Shown here one piece after another: positions 25,427 through 35,097 of a stretch of DNA of 64,000 nucleotides. The DNA comes from PALSA-188 sp050746185 (GTDB taxonomy: Bacteria; Acidobacteriota; Terriglobia; Terriglobales; Acidobacteriaceae). The notes beneath the pieces were generated by a model. That model saw only the letters and a list, made by a program, of their open reading frames with translations. It was not told the origin of the DNA and searched no databases. The stretch spans positions 1-64,000 of the forward strand of contig JBOGLA010000018.1 of NCBI GenBank assembly GCA_050746185.1. The letters are read 5' to 3'. Every line of letters begins with the position of its first letter. Position 1 is the stretch's first letter. The position numbers were made by a program, and so were the translations under genes.

Positions 25427-26140
25427 TTAGGGTCTTTCCTGCATCTCCGGCGGCAACCCACTGTCAATTGCTCTCCTTACCTTCTGCATTAAGCACTCGC
25501 GGCTGCCAAAATCTTTCGGCTCGATAGCGTCGTGAAAAATCACGGTTGCAATGCCGGGACGGATGGCGAACCGCCGCTTCGGCATAATGAAGTGCGTGCC
25601 GACAATGCTCACCGGGACAACCGGAACGCCACACTCTTCCGCCAGATAAAACGGTCCTTTCTTAAACGGCAACAGTTTGCCATCAAACGAACGATGCCCT
25701 TCCACGAAAATCGTCATGTTGATTCCGCTGCGGATCACCTGCGACGCATAACGCACAGCGGCGATGCCTGCCTCGCGATTTCCACGATCCACCGGCACCA
25801 GCGAGCCGAAGCGCATCATTCTGCCCAGGAGCGGATAGCTGAACAATTCATTTTTCGCCATTACTGAGGTCCGTCGAGGAATGAACGGCAGCAGCAATGG
25901 CGGATCAATGTTAGAAGCGTGATTCGACATGAAAACGTAAGTCTTCGCCGGATCGAGCCTCTCCAGGCCGACGGTTCTTACCTTGATTCCGGCAACGCGA
26001 ATTCCCTTCCCCGCCCCCCACATTCCCATGCGATAAAGAAAACTGACGTTTCCCGTGATCAAAGTCCATGAGAAGCCAAGCACAGCGGCAACCGGAAGGA
26101 GCGCTCCCCAGAATCCGAGCATCAGGACGGTCCGAATCAC
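25427..26140 (-). CDS. plsC: 1-acyl-sn-glycerol-3-phosphate acyltransferase
   Basis: Membrane acyltransferase forming phosphatidic acid. It carries the acyltransferase blocks SNHASNIDPP (NHxxxxD), FVEGHRSFDGKLLPFKKG and VPVVPVSIVGT. I use the GTG at 26140, whose GTGA overlaps the stop of the M61 gene by four bases, as at the other junctions of this gene string. The longer frame to 26194 lies inside that gene's repeated C-terminal codons. An N-terminal hydrophobic helix follows the start directly. Confidence 0.9.
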   Translation of the reverse strand: MIRTVLMLGFWGALLPVAAVLGFSWTLITGNVSFLYRMGMWGAGKGIRVAGIKVRTVGLERLDPAKTYVFMSNHASNIDPPLLLPFIPRRTSVMAKNELFSYPLLGRMMRFGSLVPVDRGNREAGIAAVRYASQVIRSGINMTIFVEGHRSFDGKLLPFKKGPFYLAEECGVPVVPVSIVGTHFIMPKRRFAIRPGIATVIFHDAIEPKDFGSRECLMQKVRRAIDSGLPPEMQERP

Positions 26141-28059
26141 GGATGGGCTCCCGCCGGCTGCGATTCGCCTCTCAACGATTCGCCTCTCAACCACGCCGCG
26201 CGTCCAGCTTTTTGTAGAGGCGTCGGATTCGCAACATTCTGAATGTGAAACTCCCGCTTTTCTCGCATTCCCAGTTTCCAGCTCAATTCACGTTCACTCT
26301 TGTCATTCTCCCGGCGAATGCGGAGCTGAATTGTTTCTCCCGGGCGCGAACTCTCCAGAATATGTTCGAAATTGCGAGCATCCTGCGCATTGATTGTCAG
26401 GACGGTATCACCTTTGAGAAGGCCCGCATTTTCCGCGGCGCCGTTCTCGGCAACCGAGGTCACTGTCAATGGCGAATCGAAGTTTCGGGCAGCGCTGAAG
26501 CCGGGATCGGCAGATTCAACGTTCTCACTCACGGCCTGCAATCCAACCGTGAAAAAAAAATCGTTCCAAGGAATTTCATCGGTGCCTGCGACATACTTCT
26601 TAAAAAACGAATTCATATCAGAGTGGCTGATTGCGTCGGCGGCCCGGAGAACTCCAGCCGAATCCAAAAAATATTTGCCTTTCTCAGCATAATTTGAGTT
26701 CATCCACTGGAAAAGATCCCGCAACGATTTGGTCCCTCCACTTAGATCGCGCAGTTTAAGATCAAGCAGCACTCCCAGCAATTCTCCTTTGTTGTAGTAG
26801 GAAATACTGCGCTCCGGGCCGCGATAATACGAATACTTTTCGAGCCATGCGTCAATGCTGGATTCTTCGGCAGATTGTGTGAGGTGAGCCGGGCGGCTCT
26901 CCAGTTCCGTAATGGCGGAAGCCAGATGCGACAAGTATTCCTGCTCATCGAGCATTCCTGCCCGCAGCAGCGTGTAATCTTCAACCGTTGTGGTAAAACC
27001 TTCGCTGAACCATAATGCATTGGTGTAGTTTTCTTTGGTGTAATCCGAGTACTGCAACGACTGCGGCCGGATCCGTTTGACGTTCCACAGGTGAAAAAAT
27101 TCATGCGCGGTCACCCCTTCCACCGAACTTGGATCGGTTGAGAGTGTATGAGCATTGACGTCAATTGCGGTGCTGTAGGAATGCTCCATGCCGCCGCCCC
27201 CGGACTCGCGCGGGAAGTGGTAAATAAACAAATAGGTCGCAAAGGGACGGTCTGCCATCCAGCGTACTTCGGCGGAGACAATGCGGTGAACCACCGTCAC
27301 GAGTGCGTTCATATCGTAGTCTCCGCTAATCGCATCCACGATGACGCGGTAATGGCCGCCGTGGTCGTCCAAGTCGCGCTCCTCAAACGAGCCAATTTCA
27401 ACCGGGCTGTCCGCGAGTTCATCGTAGTTGTTGGCCGCAAATCCCCAGGCTGATTTGCGCAGTGCGGCTCCGATTTTCCAATCCGGAGGAACATCGCTGA
27501 ATCGAATCTCCAGGGGCGAATTCCGGGCATCCACCGGATACATGAGAATTTCCGCGAGGTTGAAGAACGCATGATGCGAATTCAGTTGGGCTCCGAAGGG
27601 ACCGGGATCATCAGCAAACATCTCGTACTCAATCTCAGCGCCGCGTTCCGCTCCGGTGATCCGCCATTCACTCTTATTGACCTTTTGAATGGCAACGGAC
27701 GCTCCGCCGGTTGCGCGCACCCATGAGATGTACTGTGAAAAATCGCGAACCTGGTAAAGGGCATACCAGACTGGCAATTGCAAATCTCTTTCTGCGGCCC
27801 CCGGAGGCAATTCGATGCTCACCGATACAAGATTTTCCCGAGCCTTCGCCAGAGAGACGGTATAGCACATGCCCGCGTCGCGCGGGCACTCCTGTTGGCG
27901 GCCGTTGATCCGTTCTTGTGAAAGAGAAACTTTTGCACCTGACGAGCCTTCTGCTTCTACCGAGGTTCCTTCACTCTCCTGCGCGCGGACGTATGAAGTG
28001 CTAAGAGCGAAGAACAGGATGAGATAGAAGGCGCAGTGGATTCTTGTGAGTCGAATCAC
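26137..28059 (-). CDS. M61 family glycyl-aminopeptidase-like metallopeptidase with PDZ domain
   Basis: A signal peptide (cleavage near SYVRAQ) is followed by an N-terminal beta domain and the catalytic domain, with H319-E320-FF-H323 in TAHEFFHLWNVKRIRP. A PDZ domain follows at about 540-610, and its LLKGDTVLTIN carries the usual ligand-groove pattern. The length of 640 residues is typical. The C-terminus contains a short tandem duplication, LRGESLRGES. It overlaps mpl upstream and plsC downstream by four bases each. Peptidase activity in the envelope is likely. Confidence 0.92.
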   Translation of the reverse strand: MIRLTRIHCAFYLILFFALSTSYVRAQESEGTSVEAEGSSGAKVSLSQERINGRQQECPRDAGMCYTVSLAKARENLVSVSIELPPGAAERDLQLPVWYALYQVRDFSQYISWVRATGGASVAIQKVNKSEWRITGAERGAEIEYEMFADDPGPFGAQLNSHHAFFNLAEILMYPVDARNSPLEIRFSDVPPDWKIGAALRKSAWGFAANNYDELADSPVEIGSFEERDLDDHGGHYRVIVDAISGDYDMNALVTVVHRIVSAEVRWMADRPFATYLFIYHFPRESGGGGMEHSYSTAIDVNAHTLSTDPSSVEGVTAHEFFHLWNVKRIRPQSLQYSDYTKENYTNALWFSEGFTTTVEDYTLLRAGMLDEQEYLSHLASAITELESRPAHLTQSAEESSIDAWLEKYSYYRGPERSISYYNKGELLGVLLDLKLRDLSGGTKSLRDLFQWMNSNYAEKGKYFLDSAGVLRAADAISHSDMNSFFKKYVAGTDEIPWNDFFFTVGLQAVSENVESADPGFSAARNFDSPLTVTSVAENGAAENAGLLKGDTVLTINAQDARNFEHILESSRPGETIQLRIRRENDKSERELSWKLGMREKREFHIQNVANPTPLQKAGRAAWLRGESLRGESQPAGAHP

Positions 28060-29522
28060 GCCTTGGCCATATTGGTGAGAGAAGAAGAGGGATTATCGTG
28101 AACGCCGCCGGCGAGGGTTCGCAGGCGCGCGGGCAACTTTTCGTAAATTCCGCCAAATCCTCCATTGGATAGAATTGCAATCACATCCCCTGGGTTCAGT
28201 TCAGGCGCGATCAGGTTGACAATCTCGTCGGCATCAGCAGCGATGCGCGCTCGCTTGCCGTCCTTTTGCAATTGCATTACGACAGACGCGGGATCCAATC
28301 GCTGAGCTTCGGGAATTGATTCTGATTTGAAGACATTCGCAATCACAATTTCATCCGCTAGAGAGAGGCTGTGCGCGAGCTCGCTTTGAAAGACATTCCT
28401 GCGCAGAGTGTTGGAACGCGGTTCGAGAACTGCCCAGAGTCGAGCCTCGGGATACCTCCGGCGGAGCGCTTCCAGTGTTCCGGCGATGGCGGTTGGATGA
28501 TGCGCGAAATCGTCAATGACGGTAATGCCGTTCACCTGCGCCCTTACTTCGAGTCTTCGCTTCACGCTTTTGAAAGTCTTGAGCGCGTTCGCAATTTCAA
28601 CACCCGAGATGCCGCATCCCGCCGCGATTGCCGCGGCGGCGGTTGCGTTCCACACGTTGTACTCGCCCGCTAGAGCGAACTCGAAATCAGCCCACGGCTG
28701 CCCCTCGTGCAGCACAGACCACGAAGTGCGAGTTGGGTGAAACTTTAAGCTTTGGATTCGCCAGTCGGAGGTTGCGCTTGATCCATACCGTTCGACGGGG
28801 CAAAACGCCCGCGCCAGACAACGGTTCATGCTGTTTCCTTCCCCCTGATCGAAGGCTACGATTCGTCCGCGACTCGGAATCAAGTTCACCAACTGCTTAA
28901 ATGCCGCTTCCACCGCGTCCAAGTCCTTGTAGATGTCGGCATGATCGAATTCCACGGAGGTCAAAATCGCTCTGCCGGGAAAGTAGTGCATGAACTTCGG
29001 GCCCTTGTCGAAGAACGCGGTGTCGTATTCGTCGGCTTCGATAATGAAGTGTTTGCCCTCGGCCAGGCGGAAACTGCTGCCAAAATTCTCTGCAATGCCT
29101 CCGATCAGAAATGACGGCTGCAACCCCGCCGATTCAAATATCCAGGCAAGCATGGAGGTCGTGGTGGTCTTTCCGTGGGTGCCCGCCACCGCCAGGACTT
29201 CTTTGCCCTGAAGAAATTCCTCGTGCAGAATTTGCGGCATGGAACAGAGCGGGATGTGTTGGTCGAGCACATGCTCCAATTCAACATTCCCTCTCGAAAT
29301 TGCGTTGCCGACGACCACAAGATCAGGCTGCGCTCGCAGGTTCTCGATCGCGAATGGCTGGGCTACCTGGATTCCCAGGGACGCCAGGAAGTCCGACATC
29401 GGAGGATAAGAGGCGGCGTCCGATCCCGTCACGCGAAATCCGCGCTGCAACAACATTCCCGCGAGCGACGCCATCGCTGTGCCGCAGATTCCAATCAAAT
29501 GAATGTGTTTCTTCTGAGTCAT
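28056..29522 (-). CDS. mpl: UDP-N-acetylmuramate:L-Ala-gamma-D-Glu-meso-DAP ligase
   Basis: Mur-ligase family enzyme that reattaches recovered murein tripeptide to UDP-MurNAc. It has the N-terminal Rossmann motif GICGTAM, the ATP loop VAGTHGKTTT, the carbamylated-lysine region, and DDFAHHPTAI near the middle. I call Mpl rather than MurC from the IHLIGICGTAMASLAG start and from its neighbours dapF and ldcA. The 488-residue length suits either, so MurC remains a lesser alternative. Confidence 0.88.
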   Translation of the reverse strand: MTQKKHIHLIGICGTAMASLAGMLLQRGFRVTGSDAASYPPMSDFLASLGIQVAQPFAIENLRAQPDLVVVGNAISRGNVELEHVLDQHIPLCSMPQILHEEFLQGKEVLAVAGTHGKTTTTSMLAWIFESAGLQPSFLIGGIAENFGSSFRLAEGKHFIIEADEYDTAFFDKGPKFMHYFPGRAILTSVEFDHADIYKDLDAVEAAFKQLVNLIPSRGRIVAFDQGEGNSMNRCLARAFCPVERYGSSATSDWRIQSLKFHPTRTSWSVLHEGQPWADFEFALAGEYNVWNATAAAAIAAGCGISGVEIANALKTFKSVKRRLEVRAQVNGITVIDDFAHHPTAIAGTLEALRRRYPEARLWAVLEPRSNTLRRNVFQSELAHSLSLADEIVIANVFKSESIPEAQRLDPASVVMQLQKDGKRARIAADADEIVNLIAPELNPGDVIAILSNGGFGGIYEKLPARLRTLAGGVHDNPSSSLTNMAKA

Positions 29523-30538
29523 GATTTGTGTAATGCGGTATTTGCAGTTGTTCTTGCGAGATCCGGAGCGGCGGGGACGGGAGTTGTCGCTGCCTCGATG
29601 ATTTTAAGTTCCACGCCCGCGTCGCGCACTCTCAGCGCCGTCCGCACCCCAATCGGCAGGGTGATATTACGCCGCGAAACGTGCCCCGAACGTAATCCGT
29701 ATGCAACCGGGACCTTCAGATCGCGAACTACTCGGAGAACCACTTCTTCCAGGGTGTAGCCTTGATCTTTATCCGTGGAGGGATTCTGGACGCAGTCCAA
29801 CATTTCGCCGAAGATAATTCCCTGGACGCTGTCGAGCTTTCCGGCGAGCTTCAACTGCATTAGCATGCGGTCAATTTGAAACGGCTTGGCCGCCACATCC
29901 TCCAGAAAAAGAATGGTTCCTTCGGTTTGGACTTCATAGGGCGTACCGAGCGATGCCACCAGGATCGAAAGGCATCCACCATAAAGAATCCCTTCCGCGA
30001 TGCCCTCGACAAGCGGCGTGGCCTCGGAGTTCACATCCACCTCCCATTGCGAAGTCCCTCCCAAGGCCGCCTGCCAGGAATTCAGGTCCACGCCGTCGAG
30101 GGCGCCGAAATCCTTCGAAACCATGGGGCCATGAAAGGTTATGAGTCCGGCGGCGTCTGAGAAATAAGTCAGCAGGCTGGTGAGGTCGCTGTAGCCAACA
30201 AGAATCTTGGGATGGGCTTTGATCTTTTCCAGATCAAGTTTCTCCAAAAGGTAATTCGAACCGTAACCGCCGCGCGCGCAAATGATTGCGCGAACTTCGT
30301 CGCGCAGGAACATTTCTTCGAGTTCCTGTGTTCGGCGCTCAACCGATCCCGCGAAATAAATATCCTGTTCGAAAATAGAATCAAAATAAAAAGGCTTGTA
30401 CCCTAACTTCCTGAGCGCCTGACAGCCGGCTTCCACCGCATCCCGACGAACATTACTGGCGGGAGCGACGATGCCGACAATATCGCCCATCCGCAGTGCC
30501 GGAGGTTTAATTCGCGATGTAGAAGATCGAGAATGCAT
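29519..30538 (-). CDS. ldcA: LD-carboxypeptidase (peptidase S66)
   Basis: Removes the terminal D-Ala from murein tetrapeptides in the cytoplasm, producing the tripeptide used by Mpl. The N-terminal MGDIVGIVAPAS and the nucleophile region CARGGYGSNYLL (Ser) are clear. The catalytic Glu/His pair is expected in the C-terminal half. I take the ATG at 30538; the longer frame to 30709 would run into dapF. It overlaps mpl by four bases. Confidence 0.9.
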   Translation of the reverse strand: MHSRSSTSRIKPPALRMGDIVGIVAPASNVRRDAVEAGCQALRKLGYKPFYFDSIFEQDIYFAGSVERRTQELEEMFLRDEVRAIICARGGYGSNYLLEKLDLEKIKAHPKILVGYSDLTSLLTYFSDAAGLITFHGPMVSKDFGALDGVDLNSWQAALGGTSQWEVDVNSEATPLVEGIAEGILYGGCLSILVASLGTPYEVQTEGTILFLEDVAAKPFQIDRMLMQLKLAGKLDSVQGIIFGEMLDCVQNPSTDKDQGYTLEEVVLRVVRDLKVPVAYGLRSGHVSRRNITLPIGVRTALRVRDAGVELKIIEAATTPVPAAPDLARTTANTALHKS

Positions 30539-30555
30539 AGAAGCGGTTTCGCTGG

Positions 30556-31338
30556 TTACGCGAAAAAAACTCCGCTGCAAATAATTTGCGCCGGACCGCG
30601 CAAAAATACTTCCTGTTCCCATCTCACCGATTGCGTTCCGCCCGGGGTGTGAACTCTCACAGGCGACTCTGCCTTCGAGGCGGAAATTGCAGCAACTGCT
30701 GCCGCGCACGACCCAGTTCCCGAAGACCGGGTTTCACCTACTCCACGCTCGAAGAACTTAACAGCTATATTATTAGTATTTTCAACTACTACGAACTCAA
30801 CGTTAATCCCATTCATGAACTGTGGTTGATGCCCAATCTCAGACGCTTCCTCCTGCCACATTACGGGAAATTCCTCCACGATAGAGACAAAGTGAGGGTT
30901 TCCCATTGAAATTTGAACTCCCTTCACTCGCCGTCCGGACGCGAGTGCTACGGATAACTCTTCCCCGATCCGTGGCTCTCCCATTGCGATTTCAAACTCG
31001 TACCGGTTGTCATCGCGCGATGCGAGAGTACAAGTTTTCATTCCCGCCCCGGTTCGCACAACAATCTTCTCTCTATGATCTTTCGAACATAAGTATGCCG
31101 CAACACAGCGGGTTCCATTGCCAGAAATTTCGGCTTCGGAACCGTCGGCATTAAATAGCCTGGCGCAAGTGTCCGCGCCAGCGTCTGCAAACAGCCATTC
31201 CACGCCGTCGGCTCCAATGCCGGTCATGCGCTCGCACATTCTCCTGCTGAGATCGGCCAGGTTCGCATGCGGATCCGCTCCCTCAACGATCAGGAAATCG
31301 TTGCCGCAGGCGCTTGCTTTGACGAACGGAATAGCCAT
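30556..31338 (-). CDS. dapF: Diaminopimelate epimerase
   Basis: Converts LL- to meso-diaminopimelate for lysine and peptidoglycan. The two catalytic cysteines are C78 in SGNGTRCVA and C211 in GTGSCAAAV, and the N-terminal half has KASACGNDFL. 260 residues is slightly short but complete. It heads the minus-strand string dapF-ldcA-mpl-M61-plsC, with 17 bases to ldcA. Confidence 0.93.
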   Translation of the reverse strand: MAIPFVKASACGNDFLIVEGADPHANLADLSRRMCERMTGIGADGVEWLFADAGADTCARLFNADGSEAEISGNGTRCVAAYLCSKDHREKIVVRTGAGMKTCTLASRDDNRYEFEIAMGEPRIGEELSVALASGRRVKGVQISMGNPHFVSIVEEFPVMWQEEASEIGHQPQFMNGINVEFVVVENTNNIAVKFFERGVGETRSSGTGSCAAAVAAISASKAESPVRVHTPGGTQSVRWEQEVFLRGPAQIICSGVFFA

Positions 31339-31419
31339 GATTGTGCATCAGACCGGCGCGCTAAAGGCTGGCTGGATTTTATCACTGGGCCAAATTAAAA
31401 CCCGACGAGGATGACTGGA

Positions 31420-31442
31420 CGGGCGAGGGCGCCCGACGCTCC
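31420..31442 (-). repeat. GGAG-foot hairpin
   Basis: On the minus strand GGAG and three bases precede a perfect stem CGGGCG/CGCCCG with loop CCCT. The stem is the same as at 23054-23077 and in the coding copies at 10000-10018 and 56996-57015. It lies between convergently spaced minus-strand operons, in the 147-bp gap after the glycosyltransferase stop. Confidence 0.5.
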
Positions 31443-31485
31443 ATCGGTAGGATTTCGAGTCTTCAGCATGGCACAGCAAGGCACG

Positions 31486-33159
31486 TCACTGCTCCTGATG
31501 ATGGGTCCAGTAAATCGTGACCTCGGGTTCGCCCGCAGTATGAATCACAACCATGGATGTCAGGTTGATCTTTTGCACCTGTTTTGCCACCTGATCGCCT
31601 TCACTTGCAACCACATAGTCTGCGTACATCTGCGGATTGGCCAGCGCCCGCTCCCACAGCCCGTCCGGATCGGATGGCTTCTTCCACGGACGGTGATTGC
31701 CTTCATTGATAACGCGGCTGAATGGTATGCCTGCATCCTGAATGGCCCCGGCGTGGTCTCCCACATACATCAGCAAAGTAGAACCTTCCGGCAGCTTTCG
31801 TAAATTCTGGGCCAGCGCTGTCTCCAGCGCAATTCTTGCGCGGGAATTCACCCACGCTTCCCGAAAACAGACCGGCCGCTGATACCAGAGGAAGATGTAA
31901 CTTCCGGCGACAAGCGACAAGACCGCCAGCCCGATTGCAGTTTTCTGTTTCCGGCTGATCGCCAGGCCCATGGCAAAGTGAGTAAACAACGCAACAAATA
32001 CCGCGATTGCGGGAAGCAGTTGCAATCCATAACGGAGGTTGTAATAGGAGTGCGGCCACCAGTCCGGAAGAAATATCGGAACCCCTTTGTAAGAAATTGA
32101 TAGCATATAAAATGGGACAGGCGCCAGAAGCAATAGCAGCGGCCACATCCGCCGATCGAAGAGAAGTGTCATCGCCGTTCCCAATAGCAATAACGCAACC
32201 CATAATCTCTGTACGATGCTTACCGGCGCGACATTCAATTCCGCCGATTTCAGGAAAAAGCTGAACGCAACCGCCGGATTATTTGCCCCGGGATGCGAAG
32301 GATTGCCAGGCGTTGCAGTTTTTTGTTCAATCGCTCTTGCTGAGTAAGGCCCGTTGGCAAACTCCAGGGGATTTCGGTAAATGACCGCGTTGTAGGCAAG
32401 CCACAAGGCCGGTGCGGCAGCAGCCAGCAAGACGAACTTACGCAAACCGGCATACCAGTGTCTTTCAGCCTGCGGGGTCCGACTTAAAAAAACAAATAGC
32501 GCAGCGCACATTATCGCCGCCAGAAACCATCCGTCGTAGCGCGTCAAACATGCGCCGGCGACGCATAACCCCGATTTCAACAAAGAACGAGGAGAGCGCA
32601 CCCGAGAAAAGCGCGCGGCCTTTCGCCCCTCGCTCTGCTTTCGCACTTCAACAAAGTCCGCAAAATGCACCACAGCCCAAATGAACAGAGCCAGATAGAG
32701 GGACTCGGTCATGGCCGTGCTTTGCAAATAAAGCAGATTTGGGTTTGCCCCGTAAATTAAGGCGGCAAACCAAGGCGCGACTCGCGCGGTTCCGCTTCCT
32801 TCGGAATGGAATCTCAATGCGGAGCCTACCAGCCGAAAGATTCCGGAAACGCCAAGAACGAAGGCCACCATGGAAGGAATAGATCCGCCGATTCCGGTCT
32901 GCCAGAAAACCTTCGAAACCAGAAACGGGACCATAAGCAGGTGCGGCAGAGGCAACCAAACTGTTCCCAGTTGAAGCAGTCCCGGCGTTTTCGAATCAAA
33001 AACACGGCGTGCAATGTTGATGTGCGCCACGGCATCGCCATAAAGCAGCAGGCTGCCGTGCCGCAAATAAATCATGAAAGCTAAGATGGAAACGCCGGCG
33101 GCAAGTTGAGTCACTAACAACGTGTCGCGGTCACGATGGTCGCGGGGAAGAGATTTCAT
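31486..33159 (-). CDS. Polytopic membrane glycosyltransferase-like protein (GT39/ArnT type)
   Basis: A 557-residue protein with about ten hydrophobic segments and an early loop carrying GDAVAHINIARRV, where the acidic residue of GT-C enzymes is expected. Such proteins move sugars or mannose from lipid carriers to acceptors on the outer face of the membrane. A C-terminal soluble tail of about 130 residues follows the last helix. It overlaps the pfkB-like gene by four bases. The acceptor is unknown. Confidence 0.75.
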   Translation of the reverse strand: MKSLPRDHRDRDTLLVTQLAAGVSILAFMIYLRHGSLLLYGDAVAHINIARRVFDSKTPGLLQLGTVWLPLPHLLMVPFLVSKVFWQTGIGGSIPSMVAFVLGVSGIFRLVGSALRFHSEGSGTARVAPWFAALIYGANPNLLYLQSTAMTESLYLALFIWAVVHFADFVEVRKQSEGRKAARFSRVRSPRSLLKSGLCVAGACLTRYDGWFLAAIMCAALFVFLSRTPQAERHWYAGLRKFVLLAAAAPALWLAYNAVIYRNPLEFANGPYSARAIEQKTATPGNPSHPGANNPAVAFSFFLKSAELNVAPVSIVQRLWVALLLLGTAMTLLFDRRMWPLLLLLAPVPFYMLSISYKGVPIFLPDWWPHSYYNLRYGLQLLPAIAVFVALFTHFAMGLAISRKQKTAIGLAVLSLVAGSYIFLWYQRPVCFREAWVNSRARIALETALAQNLRKLPEGSTLLMYVGDHAGAIQDAGIPFSRVINEGNHRPWKKPSDPDGLWERALANPQMYADYVVASEGDQVAKQVQKINLTSMVVIHTAGEPEVTIYWTHHQEQ

Positions 33160-34079
33160 TCCAGATGAGTGAGTTCGCGGAAGACCTGGAAGCGGGCCTC
33201 GATCTCGTCGCGGGTGAGCGATTGAAGGCGCTCGGTGCCGAAGCGCTCGACCGCGAATGATCCCATGACGCCTCCGTAAAACAGCGCGCGCTTCAGGACT
33301 TCGCGAGTGATTACAGACTGCGAGGCAATGTATCCCATGAATCCGCCGGCAAAGGAATCGCCCGCTCCGGTTGGATCTTTCACTTCTTCGATCGGCAGAG
33401 CGGGCGCGCGAAATGGATGCTTTCCCAGGCCGAAAGCGCCGTCGCGAAAGAAAATGGTCGCGCCATATTCCCCATGTTTGATGACCAGCGCTCTGGGACC
33501 CATAGCCATTACTTTGCGCGACGCGCGGGGAACGCTGCTCTCTTCGGCAAGCATTCTCGCCTCCCCATCGTTGATCAGCAGAATATCAACCAGCTTCAAC
33601 GTCTCAGTCAGTTCTTGCCGGGTTCCCTGAATCCAGTAATTCATGGTGTCGCCGCCGGTGAGTTGCAGTTTGCCCATTTCCTTCCGCACGGCCATCTGCA
33701 AGGCGGGATGAATATTTCCCAGAAACAGAAATTGAGAATCCTTATATTCATGCGGGATTCGCGGTTGGAATTTCTCAAAGACGTTCAATTCCGTGAAATC
33801 GGTCTTCGCGTCGTTTAAGTTTTCGAGATACTGGCCGCCCCAGCGGAACGTTTTTCCCGCGGCGTGCTCAATACCGCGAGTATCAACCTTCCGCTTTTTC
33901 AAAATGTTCTCGTGGTCAGCCGTGAAGTCGTCGCCCACAACCGCGACCACGCGAACTTCGGTAAAGTAGCTTGCGGCCAGCGAAAAATATGTCGCCGATC
34001 CTCCCACGACGTTGTCGGCGCGGCCCGAGGGTGTGGCAATTGAATCAAAAGCTATGGATCCGACGGCAAGAATGCTCAT
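33156..34079 (-). CDS. PfkB family carbohydrate/nucleoside kinase
   Basis: Ribokinase-like fold. The C-terminal signature DPTGAGDSFAGGF holds the catalytic aspartate, and the N-terminal VGGSATYFSLAA holds the substrate Gly-Gly. 307 residues is typical. It lies directly after mtnP with a four-base overlap, so a purine nucleoside or a 5-methylthioribose-derived substrate is possible, but the sequence alone does not settle this. Confidence 0.88.
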   Translation of the reverse strand: MSILAVGSIAFDSIATPSGRADNVVGGSATYFSLAASYFTEVRVVAVVGDDFTADHENILKKRKVDTRGIEHAAGKTFRWGGQYLENLNDAKTDFTELNVFEKFQPRIPHEYKDSQFLFLGNIHPALQMAVRKEMGKLQLTGGDTMNYWIQGTRQELTETLKLVDILLINDGEARMLAEESSVPRASRKVMAMGPRALVIKHGEYGATIFFRDGAFGLGKHPFRAPALPIEEVKDPTGAGDSFAGGFMGYIASQSVITREVLKRALFYGGVMGSFAVERFGTERLQSLTRDEIEARFQVFRELTHLE

Positions 34080-34954
34080 GCGGCGGTCTTGCCCCCTAAA
34101 TATTTATCGAGAATCAATTTCAGCTTCTGCCGCGTGGTTGCGGGGATCTTGTCTCGATCCGTCAAGATCGCATGTGCTAACGCCGATCCACACTGGCAAC
34201 TGCGCTCCTTCGGCATCGCGGCGACCGTCTCGCGCACCACCTTGCAGGCATTCTCGGCGTTCTTGATCAACACGGCGACTATCTGATCCACCGTCACCGA
34301 ATCGTGATGCGGATGCCAGCAGTCGTAGTCAGTTACCATCGCGACCGTCACATAACAAATCTCAGCTTCGCGCGCCAGTTTGGCCTCTTGCAGGTTGGTC
34401 ATGCCGATTACATCCATGCCCCAACTTCGGTAAACGTTCGATTCCGCCTTGGTGGAAAATTGCGGGCCTTCCATGCACAAATAGGTTCCGCCGCTCTTTC
34501 CTGTGACGCCTGCTTTTCCGCAGGCGCGTTTCACCACTGCCGCGAGTTCGCCGCAAACGGGATCGGCAAAGGCAATATGCGCCACAATCCCATCGCCAAA
34601 AAACGTGTCCACTCGATGTCGCGTGCGATCAAAAAACTGATCCGGAATCAGGAATTCGAGCGGCTTGTGCTCTTCTTTCAGTGATCCGACGGCCGAGACC
34701 GAGACAATGCGCTCAACACCCAGTTGCTTGAATCCATAAATGTTGGCGCGAAAATTTAATTCACTCGGCAGGATTCGGTGCCCCCGGCCATGCCTTGCAA
34801 GGAACGCGACCTTCCGTCCTTCCAGTAGGCCGAGGACGTAAGCATCCGATGGGTCGCCGAAGGGCGTAACCTGCGGGACTTCCCGGACATCGGAAAGGCC
34901 GGGCATGGAGTAAAGCCCGCTGCCTCCGATGATTCCAATTTCAGCCTGAGACAA
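34076..34954 (-). CDS. mtnP: S-methyl-5'-thioadenosine phosphorylase
   Basis: Purine phosphorylase family 2: cleaves methylthioadenosine to adenine and 5-methylthioribose-1-phosphate. Family marks are IGIIGGSGLY, the phosphate-binding ARHGRGHRILPSELN, and MEGPQFSTKAES. Near the C-terminus TDYDCWH carries the paired aspartates that mark adenine (MTA) specificity. 292 residues. It is first in the mtnP-pfkB-glycosyltransferase string. A copy of the TGTCATCCC palindrome lies 33 bases upstream. Confidence 0.93.
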   Translation of the reverse strand: MSQAEIGIIGGSGLYSMPGLSDVREVPQVTPFGDPSDAYVLGLLEGRKVAFLARHGRGHRILPSELNFRANIYGFKQLGVERIVSVSAVGSLKEEHKPLEFLIPDQFFDRTRHRVDTFFGDGIVAHIAFADPVCGELAAVVKRACGKAGVTGKSGGTYLCMEGPQFSTKAESNVYRSWGMDVIGMTNLQEAKLAREAEICYVTVAMVTDYDCWHPHHDSVTVDQIVAVLIKNAENACKVVRETVAAMPKERSCQCGSALAHAILTDRDKIPATTRQKLKLILDKYLGGKTAA

Positions 34955-34986
34955 ATGTCCTCCTGTTAAACATCCAACGTGAGGCG

Positions 34987-35028
34987 AAATGCAGATCCCT
35001 CTACGGCTTCGCCGCCTCGGGATGACAA
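34987..35028. repeat. Single copy of the TGCAGATCCC...GGGATGACA palindrome
   Basis: Reads AAATGCAGATCCCTC, a short GC-rich hairpin centre (GGC-TTC-GCC), then CTCGGGATGACA. It lies upstream of mtnP in the gap to the metalloprotease-like gene. Confidence 0.6.
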
Positions 35029-35097
35029 ATCATTCGTGGTTCCATTCCACGGCGAATGGAGATTATACAAACCAAACCGAAAGTCGGTGACAGAAGT

